A program made the translations under genes and the position numbers. From positions 36,760,368-36,824,367 of the forward strand of contig OY740768.1 of the NCBI GenBank assembly GCA_963513935.1: a stretch of DNA of 64,000 nt, read 5' to 3'. Below, piece by piece: positions 22,990 to 35,651 of the stretch. Source of the stretch: Aphrophora alni. Its lineage: Eukaryota; Arthropoda; Insecta; Hemiptera; Aphrophoridae. The notes beneath the pieces were generated by a model. That model did no database searches. It had not been told where the DNA came from and worked only from the letters and a program-made list of their open reading frames with translations. Numbering within the stretch: the stretch's first letter is position 1; each line of letters begins with the position of its first letter.

Positions 22990-25560
22990 TATATACATTT
23001 TGTTTTAAGAGATATTTTAACTCAATCTAAAACCATTTTAACTTTTTGACTCACGCTAACTTAACTGACTATTTTTTTTTTTGCAACGATTAGGTTTGGT
23101 TAGTTTTTTACAGTTGGCACATGAGTCTCGCTTGCAACAATTATAATGAGTAATAATTCAGTAAAGTTATTAGCGATTGTGTGAAACCCCTCTTCGTTGG
23201 AAGCGTAATCGATCCAACTACTGTTTACATTTTACTGTACCTCATTGATGCATGTAAAGAAGTTATATCAAGTTCTAGAGGATATTATCAGTTAATAAAA
23301 AGGAGTGTAGCAGTTATAATTTTTTATGTGTTATTTTTGTAACCCTATGAAATTTGATGAAGGTTTAATTCGTATAAAAAAAAGGAACGGAAAAAAAAGT
23401 GAAGTTATTTTGTTTTGTTTTTCTGTTTTAAGTTTTTTGTATTTAATACTTTGATACGCCAGCTTTATTTTTAGTTGAAGCATTCACGTCCATCCCTCGA
23501 AACTGTAATGTAATGTTTTGGCCGACATTTTATCGTTTGGTCTGTTGCAAACAACATTTACTCTAAATTTTATAACGAGTGGTAGACTCTTTAGCCCTCA
23601 CTGGTGCGATTGGTAGACACTTAACAACCAGACATGATTGAGGTAAAACAAGACCTTGCTTCTATCAAACAATTAAAATACTCATCAGCCTCAGAGGGTA
23701 AAAAGGAAGGTTGCTACCTGGCAAAACCCTCTCTCACGCATGCATACAGATATGTCCTGCCACAAGACAAGCTGCCTAATCTATAACTCGCCCACTGCAA
23801 ATTGTTTGGATACAAAGACAACTTTCTTGAGGCTTTTTAATTATTAAGTAGTAATACCTACTGAATCTGAATGTTTATAAAATTTGATTGAAAACTACTC
23901 GAAACAAGCCATTGTTAAAACATAAGGGGAAAATAACATCATTAACTTAAGGGGGCTGTCATTAACATTTTTGTGTCATATTACAAAAGTGTATTATATT
24001 TCTTAGAATGTTGATTTTTTTGCGCTTTTGGTATGGATAATTGTGAAAGTTCGTGTATCATTGATAGGTTTTTAATTAAATAGATTTTTTTTTTTAAGCT
24101 CAAGGAAATTCCTAAATATTTATATTTACTACAACAGTGTTCAGCGCCGTTTTAAAATTCACCCCAATTTTTATTTATTAGCCAGAATTTATACTCAAAT
24201 TATTATTATTTTTTTTGAATAAATTTCTTGTATATACAAATTTACAAAAGTGTTTTAATTAAATGTACTAGTTGTGATGCAATAAAAATGAGACATATCA
24301 ATTCATTTTATTTTTACAATTCAAACATTATCTGTAAATGAAGTTTAATTTTTAAACTGTATCAACTTTATAAATTGTAATTATATTTCTGTAAATATTG
24401 TGGCTGTAAATAAAATAAAACAAAGAAATTAAGATAATAAAAAATAAAAATAAATAAAAAAATTAAAAAATTTAAATAATAATGTGAATAAAAGTGGGAA
24501 TGGTAACGAAAGAATTTTGAAATATACTGTCGTATGATTGATAAAACAGTATTGAATAATTACATAACTACATGTTATCTAACATGTCCTAACTTAAAAT
24601 ATATACATTAGAAACTTACTTAATTATGTACAAAAATTCTAAAAACTCACTAAAAACTACACCTTGCTTCTTTTTTATGAACTGAAATTAGTACGAAATG
24701 GCAATCGATATTTCAAATATGGCAAAAATATAAATATCTCGATATAAGTCAGAAAAAACAACCCTATGACCTAATTGTCCTTATAATTATGACCTAATAA
24801 GTCAATACCTATTATTATTATGACATATTAAAAGAACATAAAAAATATATAATATATTTGTATGATTTATAAACGCACAGATATCAATTAATTACAAATT
24901 ACCCTAATACAAAAATCAAACTATAAATGGCAACATCCTATAAACTTTAATTAGTCTAAACATTTAAGAAAATAAACGGTACCTGGAATTCAATTAAATT
25001 TCGTTTCGTCGTGAAGTTTTAAACTAGAATAAACATAAATTCGGAAGCGCTTCCATAGCAGCAAATATATCTGTAATTAGGTACCAGATTGGAAAAAATG
25101 CCCCTTGGATTAGATAATGATGTCCTATGATATGTTAATTATTCTTGAACATTTTACTTGCCAATAATAAAATAATCAAGTTTTACATTAAGATAGAATA
25201 TTTTTTGAGAAAGAATTGCTAAGCGAATAAATACATACTGGAAAGTAAAACGTACTTGTACAATATTTTCACACTGTATTTGTGAGTTTTAAATTACTAC
25301 AAAGGAGTGTTACTACAGTTACAAATACAATAGTTTAATTAATGAGGTTGACGACAGCAGTGTAATCATCTCTCTAGAAGACAAGTAAAGGACGCCACCA
25401 AAAGCTTGAAAGTGGTTGTTGTTTGGTATCATTTTTCTTAAAATTTTGCGCAGAATCCAAACAAACAATTTTTGATTTTTCAATAAGGTGAGTCCAGAAG
25501 GTGAATCACGCCAGCCGCCAAGTTCCTAGTATTATTCTCTGTGTTTATGTGACTGAATGA
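22990..25560. other. Long stretch without recognised features
   Basis: AT-rich. The segment at 23590-23830 has higher GC but stops in all frames and no tRNA-type box. A-rich low-complexity sequence lies at 24410-24480. Confidence 0.4.
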
Positions 25561-25574
25561 AAGCTGTGGATGTG

Positions 25575-25826
25575 TTAAGTGGACCCTGGGCGGTCAATCG
25601 ATTGACGTGCACTTCAATCAACCCTTAAATCTTTTGAACAAAACTGATTCGTAGTGGAGTTTCCGTAATGGAAGGTATTCTCACTCGCGTCAATCAAAGT
25701 TTCCCATCACTCACCGTCAATGCTTGGCTCAAGCTTCAAACCAATTCTTAAACGGTCAGTTATACTTGACTCAATCGATTGACCCAACTTTTTGATAAAA
25801 AATATTGACTGTCTAGGACCCTTAGT
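25575..25826. mobile_element. Small TIR element with internal TCAATCGATTGA boxes
   Basis: The left end ggaccctgggcggtcaat pairs with the complement of the right end, gggtcctagacagtcaat. Inside, tcaatcgattga occurs near both ends (about 25594 and 25780), the second within gactcaatcgattgaccca. About 250 bp and non-coding. Target duplication not clear. Confidence 0.5.
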
Positions 25827-27354
25827 GAGGCGACCTTTCCTCCAGCCGTCTTCGTTTGTTTTATAAACTATAAAATTTAATGATAAGGAAATATCTTATA
25901 AACTATCGATATAAATTTGTAGATATCTTGGCGTTGTTGTGTTTTAAGGTTTCTTATAACTTTTCTTTCTCACATATACGTCGTATATTTTTCGTTATAC
26001 TGTTTTAATACATGCATTGATATGCTAAAGTTGTTCTTTTTAGTCCTAGGACCTAAAAACATCAGCTGAGGTCGAGGTCATCAGCTGTTACTTCGTTTAT
26101 ACGAATTAATTAACGATTGTAAAGCATCTATAAAAACAACCGATTGTAAAATAAATAACCGTTAAAACAGCTGTTACCATCGATTTGAAGGCAAACCGGT
26201 TATACGATTTTAGTTTTTGTGAAATTGTTTTCTTATATTTTTGCAGTATAACGAATAATATAGTTCATCACTTGGACCAAAAGAAGTTTTTCGATCCTCG
26301 CTCATTTTCCTCAAGTTAAACTTGATGTTGTATCGAAAAGCTTCACTTTTGATCCTAGTGATGAAATATACTATTTTAGAATAATGAATGTCGTCTCTAC
26401 AGTTCAAACGTGTGGACTGATTTTGATCGAATTTAGTATGTGGGCATATTAAAATAATGTATTTTGATAATAAGTCTCAAAGGACAACAAACAAAATATA
26501 CATTAAACTGTCGGTTGTTGAGTAAAGAATAAACAATTTAAAATCTTTTAACAGTTATAAAAGACATTGTTTACCAAAATCGAATCTTATCTATTTCGTA
26601 AAAATTATGGTAAAGTGTAAAAACGAATGACAAACCCCAGGGTCTAAAATTGCAAGTAACTGAAAATTTCGATTAAGGAATAATTTTCAAAAAACGGAAT
26701 TGAACGCCGTCTTTAAAACCTCAACCAATTATGTTTTCAACAAATTTATGGAACAATCGTATTTATGTATATATCATTCAAAATATTTTGTTCATTCTAA
26801 AAAATGAATAGGAAGATCCTTTCTAACCCATCTTATGTCCCAAACGAAATCCTCAGTAATAAAAAGAATTGCACGTATCTTTTAGAATGTATTTTACAAA
26901 CAAAACATCCTCAAGTAAGTTTTTGTATGATCTCTAAAAAGCAGCTGTTCCTCAATGTTAGATAGAGTTAACACAAAATAATTGATCCTGACAATAATAA
27001 CTCGGAGCAGTATTACGTCACTCGACTTAACAGCTGTGATATAGCAGTTGTAACAACTCTACAACATAATAATGGCTATTTTACACCTCTTTTAATTTTA
27101 TTGTTATAAACATTTGTTTATTCTTAGACATGAGATGGCGTTAACTAATGTCAGTTTTTTTAAGAGTTTGTTTTGTTTTGATTCTTTATTCATACCTTCT
27201 ATGAACTTTGTATGAGTCTTGTATCCATTTTATCGTAAGGACTTCGGAACTATGGTATTTTGTAAAGCTAAACTAATGAAGTTGTGTATCTATCGTTCGA
27301 TTTAATGTTGGGGAAACGTTTGGGTTGACAAAATAAACTTTTATTTTATGACAA
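25827..27354. other. No gene seen
   Basis: A near-palindrome (ttttagtcctaggacctaaaa, with one mismatch) lies near 26038-26060, followed by two atcagctg boxes. The 65-codon reverse frame at 26210-26407 has no motif. Confidence 0.4.
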
Positions 27355-27780
27355 ACGCTTGGTGGGCAGTTATGCTATTATAAGCCTACCAGACAGAAAG
27401 AAACCTGCGCAGAACCGTCATCTCGAGAGTGGCTCGCGCACGCATGTAGGGACGATGGCGGGGAAGGGATTGGAGCGGTGATGGTGATGAATTGTTACAT
27501 TTTTGCCATAATATAAAGGTATTTAAAACCTATAATTTAATGTCTTTTTTTACTTTGGAAAATATTTAAATTTACTAATTGTAGTTGTCTGGAACATAAA
27601 CGATATACATTCACAGTTTTTTTAGCGCTGTAGTAGGTTTGAAAAAGAAAATATTAAGCCCTACGCAATGAAGCAGTGGGCGGGTATGTGTGGCCTAACT
27701 CAGGCTCTCCCTCTCCCACCACATTTCTACCTGCGCGAAATAAAACCGGCGCGAGGTTTTTTCTTAGCGATACCCCTATA
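27355..27780. other. Local GC- and CpG-richer block
   Basis: 27390-27490 and 27660-27770 are clearly richer in G+C than their flanks and contain several cgcg and gcgc words ('ggctcgcgcacgcatg', 'cctgcgcgaaa', 'ccggcgcgagg'). The shared 'cctgcgc' suggests one repeat unit or element, but I could not define ends. A promoter is possible; no initiator plus TATA pair stood out. Confidence 0.35.
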
Positions 27781-28154
27781 GCTTCATTTTAAATGCGCCA
27801 TTTGCATCGTAAAATGTTCATATTACGTTCCTAATTTTCAAAGATTGTAATAACATTTAACATTTTGATAAAAAATAACTTGATATATATTTTCAGATAA
27901 TCTATTTATTTTTAAAGCAAAAACTGTGTTGTAATTATTGCAAAAAAAAAATTTTAACTACATTAAAAAATTGATAACGTCCAAATTGTATCGTCAGATT
28001 TTCATTTATTTCGTTTTGTTCTAATCGTACATATACTAGTTCTATAATTATAAACTAAAAAAAAAGTAATAAAAAGTTGTTATGTAGAGGGAGACTTCTA
28101 TATAACTATTTTCTCCATAATAAATACATGTATTTTTTAATTTTTTTTTTGAAC

Positions 28155-28205
28155 AGTGAACAGTGAACGGTAACGGTGACGGTGACGGTGCGCGGTGACG
28201 GTGAA
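28155..28205 (+). repeat. Short (GGTGAC)-type microsatellite
   Basis: gaacagt repeats pass into ggtaacggtgacggtgacgg with a final gcgcggtgacggtgaac. Confidence 0.85.
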
Positions 28206-28489
28206 CAAATCAGTTTGTTTTTTTTGAGAAACTAAACAACTTTTCGCTTTTTTCATTATTTTGTACTGGAAAATGTATCAGCCTTAGTTAGTCTTGATTA
28301 AACTAAAGATTTGTTTTACATCGTCCTTCAAGGATATTTATTATTTATCATAAATCAAATAACCGAAAATTTATTTCAATTGTTTTGTTTTTAGTAGGAG
28401 TTACAAATTATATAATTTTGTAATTTGGAAGTAAAGCAAAATCTAAAATCAATTATTTATAACTGAATAATATATATTATGTAAATATA

Positions 28490-29370
28490 CAGGGTGTTGG
28501 AAAAATATTGACGGGTTGATTAAGATTGAATTATTAAGAGAAGAAAAGCAAAAATAAGGCACACCTATTGATAAAACTACTTTTAACTACACAAAGCGAT
28601 GTCCCCACTTAAAAGGGGGTCTCCCAGAGGATGAATGTCGAAATTTTCAAACGAAAACTTTTTTTATTTCGGAAATACATAAATAACTCATTTTAAAATA
28701 TTAACATTATTAAGACTTTTTATATATGTACAATAATTAAGGTAATCGCTCTTAGAAGTTGTTGAAAATATAGTGTTTTCTACGCTAGAACCAAAAATAA
28801 ACTTATAATAAAAAGTTTGAATAAATAAAATACCCGAAAGCTGAAATTTAAAATTAAACGAATTATAGTTTATTTGAGAAATTCAGGATTAAAGTTTACA
28901 AAAAATCATCACTTTACTAATTTCTAACCATATTAACTAGATTCCCGTAATCATTTTTATACTATTTTATTGTTTCAAATTTCTAGATTGGAAGAATAGT
29001 TTTGGTTCTTGACTGAACATTTTATAATTTCAACAACTTTAAAGACCTAAAAATCACCTAAATTGTTGCATATTTTTTTAAAAAAAGTACCAAGAATAAC
29101 ATCATCTTTAAATGTTGATTGTATAATAATATAAAATCTTGTAATAGGCTATATAAATCTGCAAGGGTTTTAACATGCAAAATCTCAAAAGCTGTCAATT
29201 TTACTAATTATTTGCAAACAGACAATTTTTTTTCTTTTTAACGACAAACAAAATGTTTCTATTTTCTCTGTAGCTTAAAGGATAACTGAGTTACTAAGAA
29301 AAAACTGAAAAGATTAATTATTGGTAATTGTCTACAACACCCAAGATTAGCTTAGAACCAAAATAATTAG
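28490..29370 (+). mobile_element. Family F foldback element, copy 2
   Basis: It starts cagggtgttggaaaaatatt, aligning with the left end of 40208-41793. Internal arms are inverted: 28670-28800 ('tcattttaaaatattaac', 'gttgttgaaaatata', 'gaaccaaaa') pairs with 28980-29115. The right part 29185-29370 matches 11810-11970, so the true right terminus is unsure. Non-coding. Confidence 0.65.
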
Positions 29371-29766
29371 AACAGGGGAAAATAATGATTCATTATGTTT
29401 TCAATGAAAATTTATTTTACAAAAAAGACTAATGGAAAATAAAATCTGCACCTATGAAAGAAACTAGAGGACCTCTTCTGAAGTGGCGGGTCTAGGCGGC
29501 TTGACTGCCGGACTTTTCCCAATATGTCAGGTGTTTGACGAATCCTTTGAATCCTATTTAGAACTCTTAAGCGTGGCTCTTCAACGCTATCCACTGAGCT
29601 GGTGTATATGCGTGTCTTTAGATGGCTCCATTGGAAAAGTCAAGGGGATTGAGATCAGATGACCTCTAAGGGCATGCATGATAACAAGATATATATATTA
29701 AAAGTAGTTCTGTTAAACCAGTGTAGATACACCCCAATTACTGTATTGTTTTTCTGGTTATTTTCG

Positions 29767-29990
29767 TTAAAGGGGGAAATCATTCGGTCATCATCGCCTT
29801 ATAAAAAAAAAATAGAAGAAAAGACAAAATAAAGATACTATGCCCTCAAAATCTCCAATAGCATCAGGGTCAGGAGAGAACAAAAGTTGGTCAAGAGAGA
29901 CTTGATAAAAAGATTAAAAAGGGATCTAACCCAAGAATAAGATGAAGAAATGTGTAGATCTCTAAGGTGAGCCTTGACGGTCCGTACTTT
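29767..29990 (+). repeat. Family E fragment, left arm and centre
   Basis: 'ggtcatcatcgccttata', a long A run, 'agcatcagggtcaggagaga', acaaaagttggtcaagagag, 'gggatctaacccaagaata', then 'gtgtagatc' match the left arm at 47540-47720. Confidence 0.7.
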
Positions 29991-30620
29991 TCTAACTCTC
30001 ACATAATCATATAAAATAAATAACAGATGATCGTGTCCTTAACGGTTTTTTTGTTTTTTGTTTTGTTTTTAAAGAACCACAACAAAATTAAATAATTAAC
30101 TGTTTATAATGTTTTGAATTAATTATAAAACATAATTATAATAATTTTATTAAGGTTAAACAAGGGCGTCCAATTTAATTAACCATGAGTGAAAAGTAGA
30201 TAAAATAATTGTTTGTATCTAAGTTTTTCTAAGTATCGATTTCAGTATTGAAATACATTCTTTGTTAGCTAATTGAATTGTTGAACAGTTGAGTCATTTA
30301 TACGTACATGGGAACAGTCGGTCATGCGTTATGAATATGTACACACACTACATAACTTAGTAGGAAACTAGTTTTGACTAACAATTGGTTATGAAACTGT
30401 TTGTAACTTGTTTCTCTTGTTCAGTGGAAACCGATGAGAAATATCGGTTGGCGTTCATTTATTAAAAGTGTTTTTCCTTCTTAAAATAATTAATAATTGC
30501 CAGGTTTTAAGATCAACAAATAATGAAAAAAATAAAGAAAGAAAGAAACAACAAATACAGAAAGGTTTGTGTAATATAATAACTGAAGATGGTGACATAG
30601 AAACTTCGTTTTGTTGTAAA
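29991..30620. other. No gene seen
   Basis: AT-rich. A reverse frame here runs into the MITE and is spurious. Confidence 0.45.
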
Positions 30621-30623
30621 TTA

Positions 30624-30975
30624 CAGTAATTTCAATGTAGGAATGTGTCTGGGGTGGAGAGGAAAAGAGGAGCCCCACACTTTGTTTGTTGCGTTTACTT
30701 TCAGCGGTACAACCCCAATAAAAAACTATATAGACCTCAAATGCTTCTGTGTAAACGCCTACCCTACTTTCGTTTCTTTTATCAATGTAAATAAGAATAA
30801 AACGTTTACAAAACTCTGTCACGAAGTTGTAACTTTAGGAATTAAATGTAGCTAAGCAGTAATTTGTGTAGCTAGTTTTCTTGGAATGGGTTGTACCGTC
30901 AAGTCAGGTTAGGGAAGCAAGTAGAAGGGAGGACACGCCCCTTACACCAGACACAACCCTAGTCTGAGGCTACTG
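30624..30975 (+). mobile_element. MITE A, copy 2
   Basis: Flanked by TA on both sides, with the right end ctagtctgaggctactg as in the other copies and a more eroded left end (cagtaatttcaatgtaggaa). 352 bp. Its 70-codon forward frame is partly open in copy 3 too, but this follows from sequence identity rather than evident selection. Confidence 0.92.
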
Positions 30976-31184
30976 TAAGTCTTTTAGAATGTGCATTTTC
31001 TGAGATTTGATGATTGAATTTTCCATAAGCGATACTCGTTTCAAGTGAGGTTTTAGTCATTTTCAAATCATAATTTATTTTTAACCCTGTAGAAATTTGA
31101 GAAACGAATACACCCCTGTACTATTTATTTACAATTTCAAAACACTACCTCCTATCAACGAGTGTATTTTTCTTGATTTTTATA
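30976..31184. other. Unique left flank of the satellite
   Basis: No frame or repeat. The last ~40 bp run directly into the first monomer. Confidence 0.5.
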
Positions 31185-33530
31185 GACGATAAACCTATCT
31201 GTCATTACAGTAAATAGATATAACTTCCAATTGAAGTTTAGTAAGTTTTCCCCGTGACAGAAAATTAGGTTAAGTTAGGTTAGGTGACGATAAACTTATC
31301 TGTCATTACAGAAAATAGATATAACTTCCAGTTGAAGTTTTAGTAAGTTTTCCCCGTGACAGAAAATTAGGTTAAGTTAGGTTAGGTTAGGTTAGGTTAG
31401 GTGACGATAAACTTATCTGTCATTACAGAAAATAGATATAACTTCCAGTTGAAGTTTTAGTAAGTTTTCCCCGTGACAGAAAATTAGGTTAGGTTAGGTT
31501 AGGTTAGGTTAGGTTAGGTGACGATAAACCTATTTGTCATTACAGTAAATAGATATAACTTCCAGTTGAAGTTTTAGTAAGTTTTCCCCGTGACAGAAAA
31601 TTAGGTTAGGTTAGGTTAGGTGACGATAAACCTATCTGTCATTACAGAAAATAGATATAACTTCCAGTTGAAGTTTTAGTAAGTTTTCCCCGTGACAGAA
31701 AATTAGGTTAGGTTAGGTTAGGTTAGGTGACGATAAACCTATCTGTCATTACAGAAAATAGATATAACTTCCAGTTGAAGTTTTAGTAAGTTTTCCCCGT
31801 GACAGAAAATTAGGTTAGGTTAGGTTAGGTTAGGTGACGATAAACCTATCTGTCATTACAGAAAATAGATATAACTTCCAGTTGAAGTTTTAGTAAGTTT
31901 TCCCCGTGACAGAAAATTAGGTTAGGTTAGGTTAGGTTAGGTGACGATAAACCTATTTGTCATTACAGTAAATAGATATAACTTCCAGTTGAAGTTTTAG
32001 TAAGTTTTCCCCGTGACAGAAAATTAGGTTAGGTTAGGTTAGGTTAGGTGACGATAAACCTATCTGTCATTACAGAAAATAGATATAACTTCCAGTTGAA
32101 GTTTTAGTAAGTTTTCCCCGTGACAGAAAATTAGGTTAGGTTAGGTTAGGTTAGGTGACGATAAACCTATCTGTCATTACAGAAAATAGATATAACTTCC
32201 AGTTGAAGTTTTAGTAAGTTTTCCCCGTGACAGAAAATTAGGTTAGGTTAGGTTAGGTTAGGTGACGATAAACTTATCTGTCATTACAGAAAATAGATAT
32301 AACTTCCAGTTGAAGTTTTAGTAAGTTTTCCCCGTGACAGAAAATTAGGTTAGGTTAGGTTAGGTTAGGTGACGATAAACCTATCTGTCATTACAGTAAA
32401 TAGATATAACTTCCAGTTGAAGTTTTAGTAAGTTTTCCCCGTGACAGAAAATTAGGTTAGGTTAGGTTAGGTTAGGTGACGATAAACCTATCTGTCATTA
32501 CAGTAAATAGATATAACTTCCAGTTGAAGTTTTAGTAAGTTTTCCCCGTGACAGAAAATTAGGTTAGGTTAGGTTAGGTTAGGTTAGGTGACGATAAACC
32601 TATTTGTCATTACAGTAAATAGATATAACTTCCAGTTGAAGTTTTAGTAAGTTTTCCCCGTGACAGAAAATTAGGTTAGGTTAGGTTAGGTGACGATAAA
32701 CCTATCTGTCATTACAGAAAATAGATATAACTTCCAGTTGAAGTTTTAGTAAGTTTTCCCCGTGACAGAAAATTAGGTTAGGTTAGGTTAGGTTAGGTGA
32801 CGATAAACCTATCTGTCATTACAGAAAATAGATATAACTTCCAGTTGAAGTTTTAGTAAGTTTTCCCCGTGACAGAAAATTAGGTTAGGTTAGGTTAGGT
32901 TAGGTGACGATAAACCTATCTGTCATTACAGAAAATAGATATAACTTCCAGTTGAAGTTTTAGTAAGTTTTCCCCGTGACAGAAAATTAGGTTAGGTTAG
33001 GTTAGGTGACGATAAACCTATCTGTCATTACAGAAAATAGATATAACTTCCAGTTGAAGTTTTAGTAAGTTTTCCCCGTGACAGAAAATTAGGTTAGGTT
33101 AGGTTAGGTTAGGTGACGATAAACCTATCTGTCATTACAGAAAATAGATATAACTTCCAGTTGAAGTTTTAGTAAGTTTTCCCCGTGACAGAAAATTAGG
33201 TTAGGTTAGGTTAGGTGACGATAAACCTATCTGTCATTACAGAAAATAGATATAACTTCCAGTTGAAGTTTTAGTAAGTTTTCCCCGTGACAGAAAATTA
33301 GGTTAGGTTAGGTTAGGTTAGGTGACGATAAACCTATTTGTCATTACAGAAAATAGATATAACTTCCAGTTGAAGTTTTAGTAAGTTTTCCTCGTGACAG
33401 AAAATTAGGTTAGGTTATGTTAGGTTAGGTTATGTTAGGTTAGGTGACGATAAACCTATATGTCATTACAGAAAATAGATATAACTTCCAGTTGAAGTTT
33501 TAGTAAGTTTTCCTCGTGACAGAAAATTAG
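31185..33530 (+). repeat. Composite satellite: 22 monomers, each an ~81 bp core plus a (TTAGG)n run
   Basis: Monomers start (gacgataaac) at 31185, 31286, 31403, 31520, 31622, 31729, 31836, 31943, 32050, 32157, 32264, 32371, 32478, 32590, 32692, 32799, 32906, 33008, 33115, 33217, 33324 and 33446. The core runs through 'tgtcattacag', 'tagatataacttccagttga', 'agttttccccgtgacag' and aaaa, then 4-8 TTAGG units and a t. Lengths are 102, 107, 112, 117 or 122, plus 101 for monomer 1, which has a 1 bp loss. Diverged units sit at the edges (TTAAG at the left, TTATG at the right), as expected of an array evened out by unequal exchange. Core variants (ctatctg/ctatttg/cttatctg; cagaaa/cagtaa) recur in mosaic order. 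TTAGG is the insect telomere repeat, but here it is interstitial and short. Confidence 0.97.
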
Positions 33531-34164
33531 ATGTCCTTATAGAGAAAAGTAGATATTAAATGATTCAAAATTACCAAAGTTTTATAAAATTCCTTTCCTA
33601 CAACTGTGTCTAAAGTGTTATTTACGATCTAAGAACATGTTCTAAAACATCTGGTTACTACTCAGCGAGCAAAAAAATTGACAGCATCCAAATTAAGATT
33701 AATTAAATGTGATTCATTATCGCACGCTGAATAAACCAGCTGATTCAGGTTTATTATTGTCATGTCGCCAGCTCACTGAACAATTAACAGACTCAGCTAA
33801 CGTCAAATGCATCTTAAACCTAGTTGTTTAGTACAATGTGGGAATATGATTTTGAAATGGATGAGGACGATTTTGAGTGGTTAAACGTCCTGTGTATAAT
33901 ATTATTACAATACTATTTTTCTGTAACATACAAATATATCTATATTGTATAACTCTCACATAATTTTAAAATAGTAAGAAATATAATGTATACTGCACTT
34001 TTAGGCAAAATTTTTTATTTAAATTGAGTGTAAAGTGTATTTATCATTCTCGAGAAATTTACCCTCTTCTTACATAAATATCTATTAAGGGTTTCTTGGT
34101 TTTAAATTAATAATCCTTACAATCGAGCTTATTAGATGCCAATGTCGAAATTATGGGATGTGAA
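33531..34164. other. Right flank of the satellite, no gene seen
   Basis: Unique AT-rich sequence with a small aataaacc/ggtttatt hairpin near 33731-33756. Confidence 0.45.
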
Positions 34165-34970
34165 TCAAATACTAGAGAGCCACACAAACATTTAATAGAG
34201 TTGATTGTTGGTTTGTTTAGTATTATTTCTTGGTTTAGATTTTGTTTTCTGAATACATAGTTTTATACGTTTTTGGTCTGTTATTTTAATTTTGTTTGTT
34301 GACATTTGTTGACTATATAAAGAAAATAATAGAGTCTCTCCACAAACTTTTAAATGAGTTGGTTATTGGTTTGCTTATTCTTACCAATAATAATTATTCT
34401 GTTTTCAGAATACATAGTGTTTATGTTTCTGGTGTACCTGTTATTTTAATTTTGTTTGTTGACATTTGGCATTTGTTGACTATGTAAATATCAAATAATA
34501 ATATCGCCACTCAAACTTTTTAAAAGTTGATTATTGGTTTGTTTATTATTATTTCTTAGTTTAAATTTTGTTCTCAGAATACATAGTTTTATATATTTTG
34601 GTGTACCTTTTATTTTAAGTTTTGTTGTTGACATTTGTTGACTATGTAAATCAAATAATAGACTCGTCCCACAAACTTTTAAAAGCGTTGATCATTGGTT
34701 TGCTTATTATTACCAATAATAATAATAATTATCGTTATTCTGTTTACAGAATACAAAGTTTTATATGTTTTTGGTGTACCTGTTATTTTAAGTTTTTGTT
34801 GTTGACATTTGACATTTGTTAACTATGTAAATCAAATAATAGTATCTCCACACAAACTTTTAAAAGAGTTGATTATTGGTTTGTTTACTATTATTTCTTA
34901 CTTTAGATGTTGTTTTCAAAATGCATAGTTTTATATGTTTTGTGTACCTGTTATTTTAATTTTAAGCGTC
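34165..34970 (+). repeat. Tandem repeat, five units of 158-181 bp in two alternating types
   Basis: The marker gttgattattggtttg and its variants lie at 34200, 34358, 34526, 34687 and 34868. Units share 'cacaaacttttaaaagagtt', 'cagaatacatagttttata', 'tggtgtacctgttattttaa' and 'tgttgacatttgttgacta'. Units 2 and 4 carry an 'accaataataat' insert where 1, 3 and 5 have 'tatttctta', giving a ~340 bp higher-order period. The forward frames across it are incidental. Confidence 0.9.
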
Positions 34971-35651
34971 GCTTTAGTATGATATTTTTAGAATTTTGAA
35001 AACGACGGAAACATTGTTGCTAGAAAATTTTGAATTTTCTAGGGCCTAATTTTTTCTCATAGGAATATATAAAATGAAACTTAAAATTTTAATTTTTTTG
35101 TTGTTGCTTAGTTTGATGTCATCAGATCCTGAACCCTAAATTAAAACATTGAATTTGAATTTATTTTTATAATTAGCTTGTATAAGTTGGTGAATTATTA
35201 TTAGATTATGTTATTGAGCTATAATGTTGGTAACAATAATTGCTTCATTGATATGGTTGGACTTGTATTCTGAAGATCTCAAATTGGAAACTATGTTAGA
35301 TATTGTTTTTCTCATTTCATTATTAGTAACATTGTGACACTAAAGATGTATGTCAGTATGTATTTCTGTTTCCTTTTTAAATATTCTAATTCTAACCTCA
35401 GTTACTCTGGAACTAAACTATCGTTTCCTTCAAATTACTGTTTAAATCGCAACTGAATTATCGTTCGTCCGACTTGTTTTGAGCAAAAAGTTATTGTATT
35501 TGGTGGATAAGTATTTTCTGGTATTTTATTAACTTTTTTTGGCGCTAACTATGCCATTTTGTTTTTTTCCCGTTTACACACCGTAGTTTTTGAAATACAC
35601 ACCTTTTCTCTGTCTTATGTAATCTATGATAATAAGTGTGTTGTATTATAT
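34971..35651. other. No gene seen
   Basis: AT-rich between the tandem repeat and the family J element. Confidence 0.45.

Noticed and set aside
30490..30855. Genes in both directions over 30.5-30.9 kb
   Set aside because: They lie on MITE A copy 2 and its flank, with no independent support.
31185..33530. CRISPR-like array
   Set aside because: The whole monomer repeats, with no unique spacers; it is a eukaryotic satellite.
34296..34822. Two hydrophobic 63-66-codon proteins
   Set aside because: They read the same tandem repeat; similarity comes from the DNA repeat.
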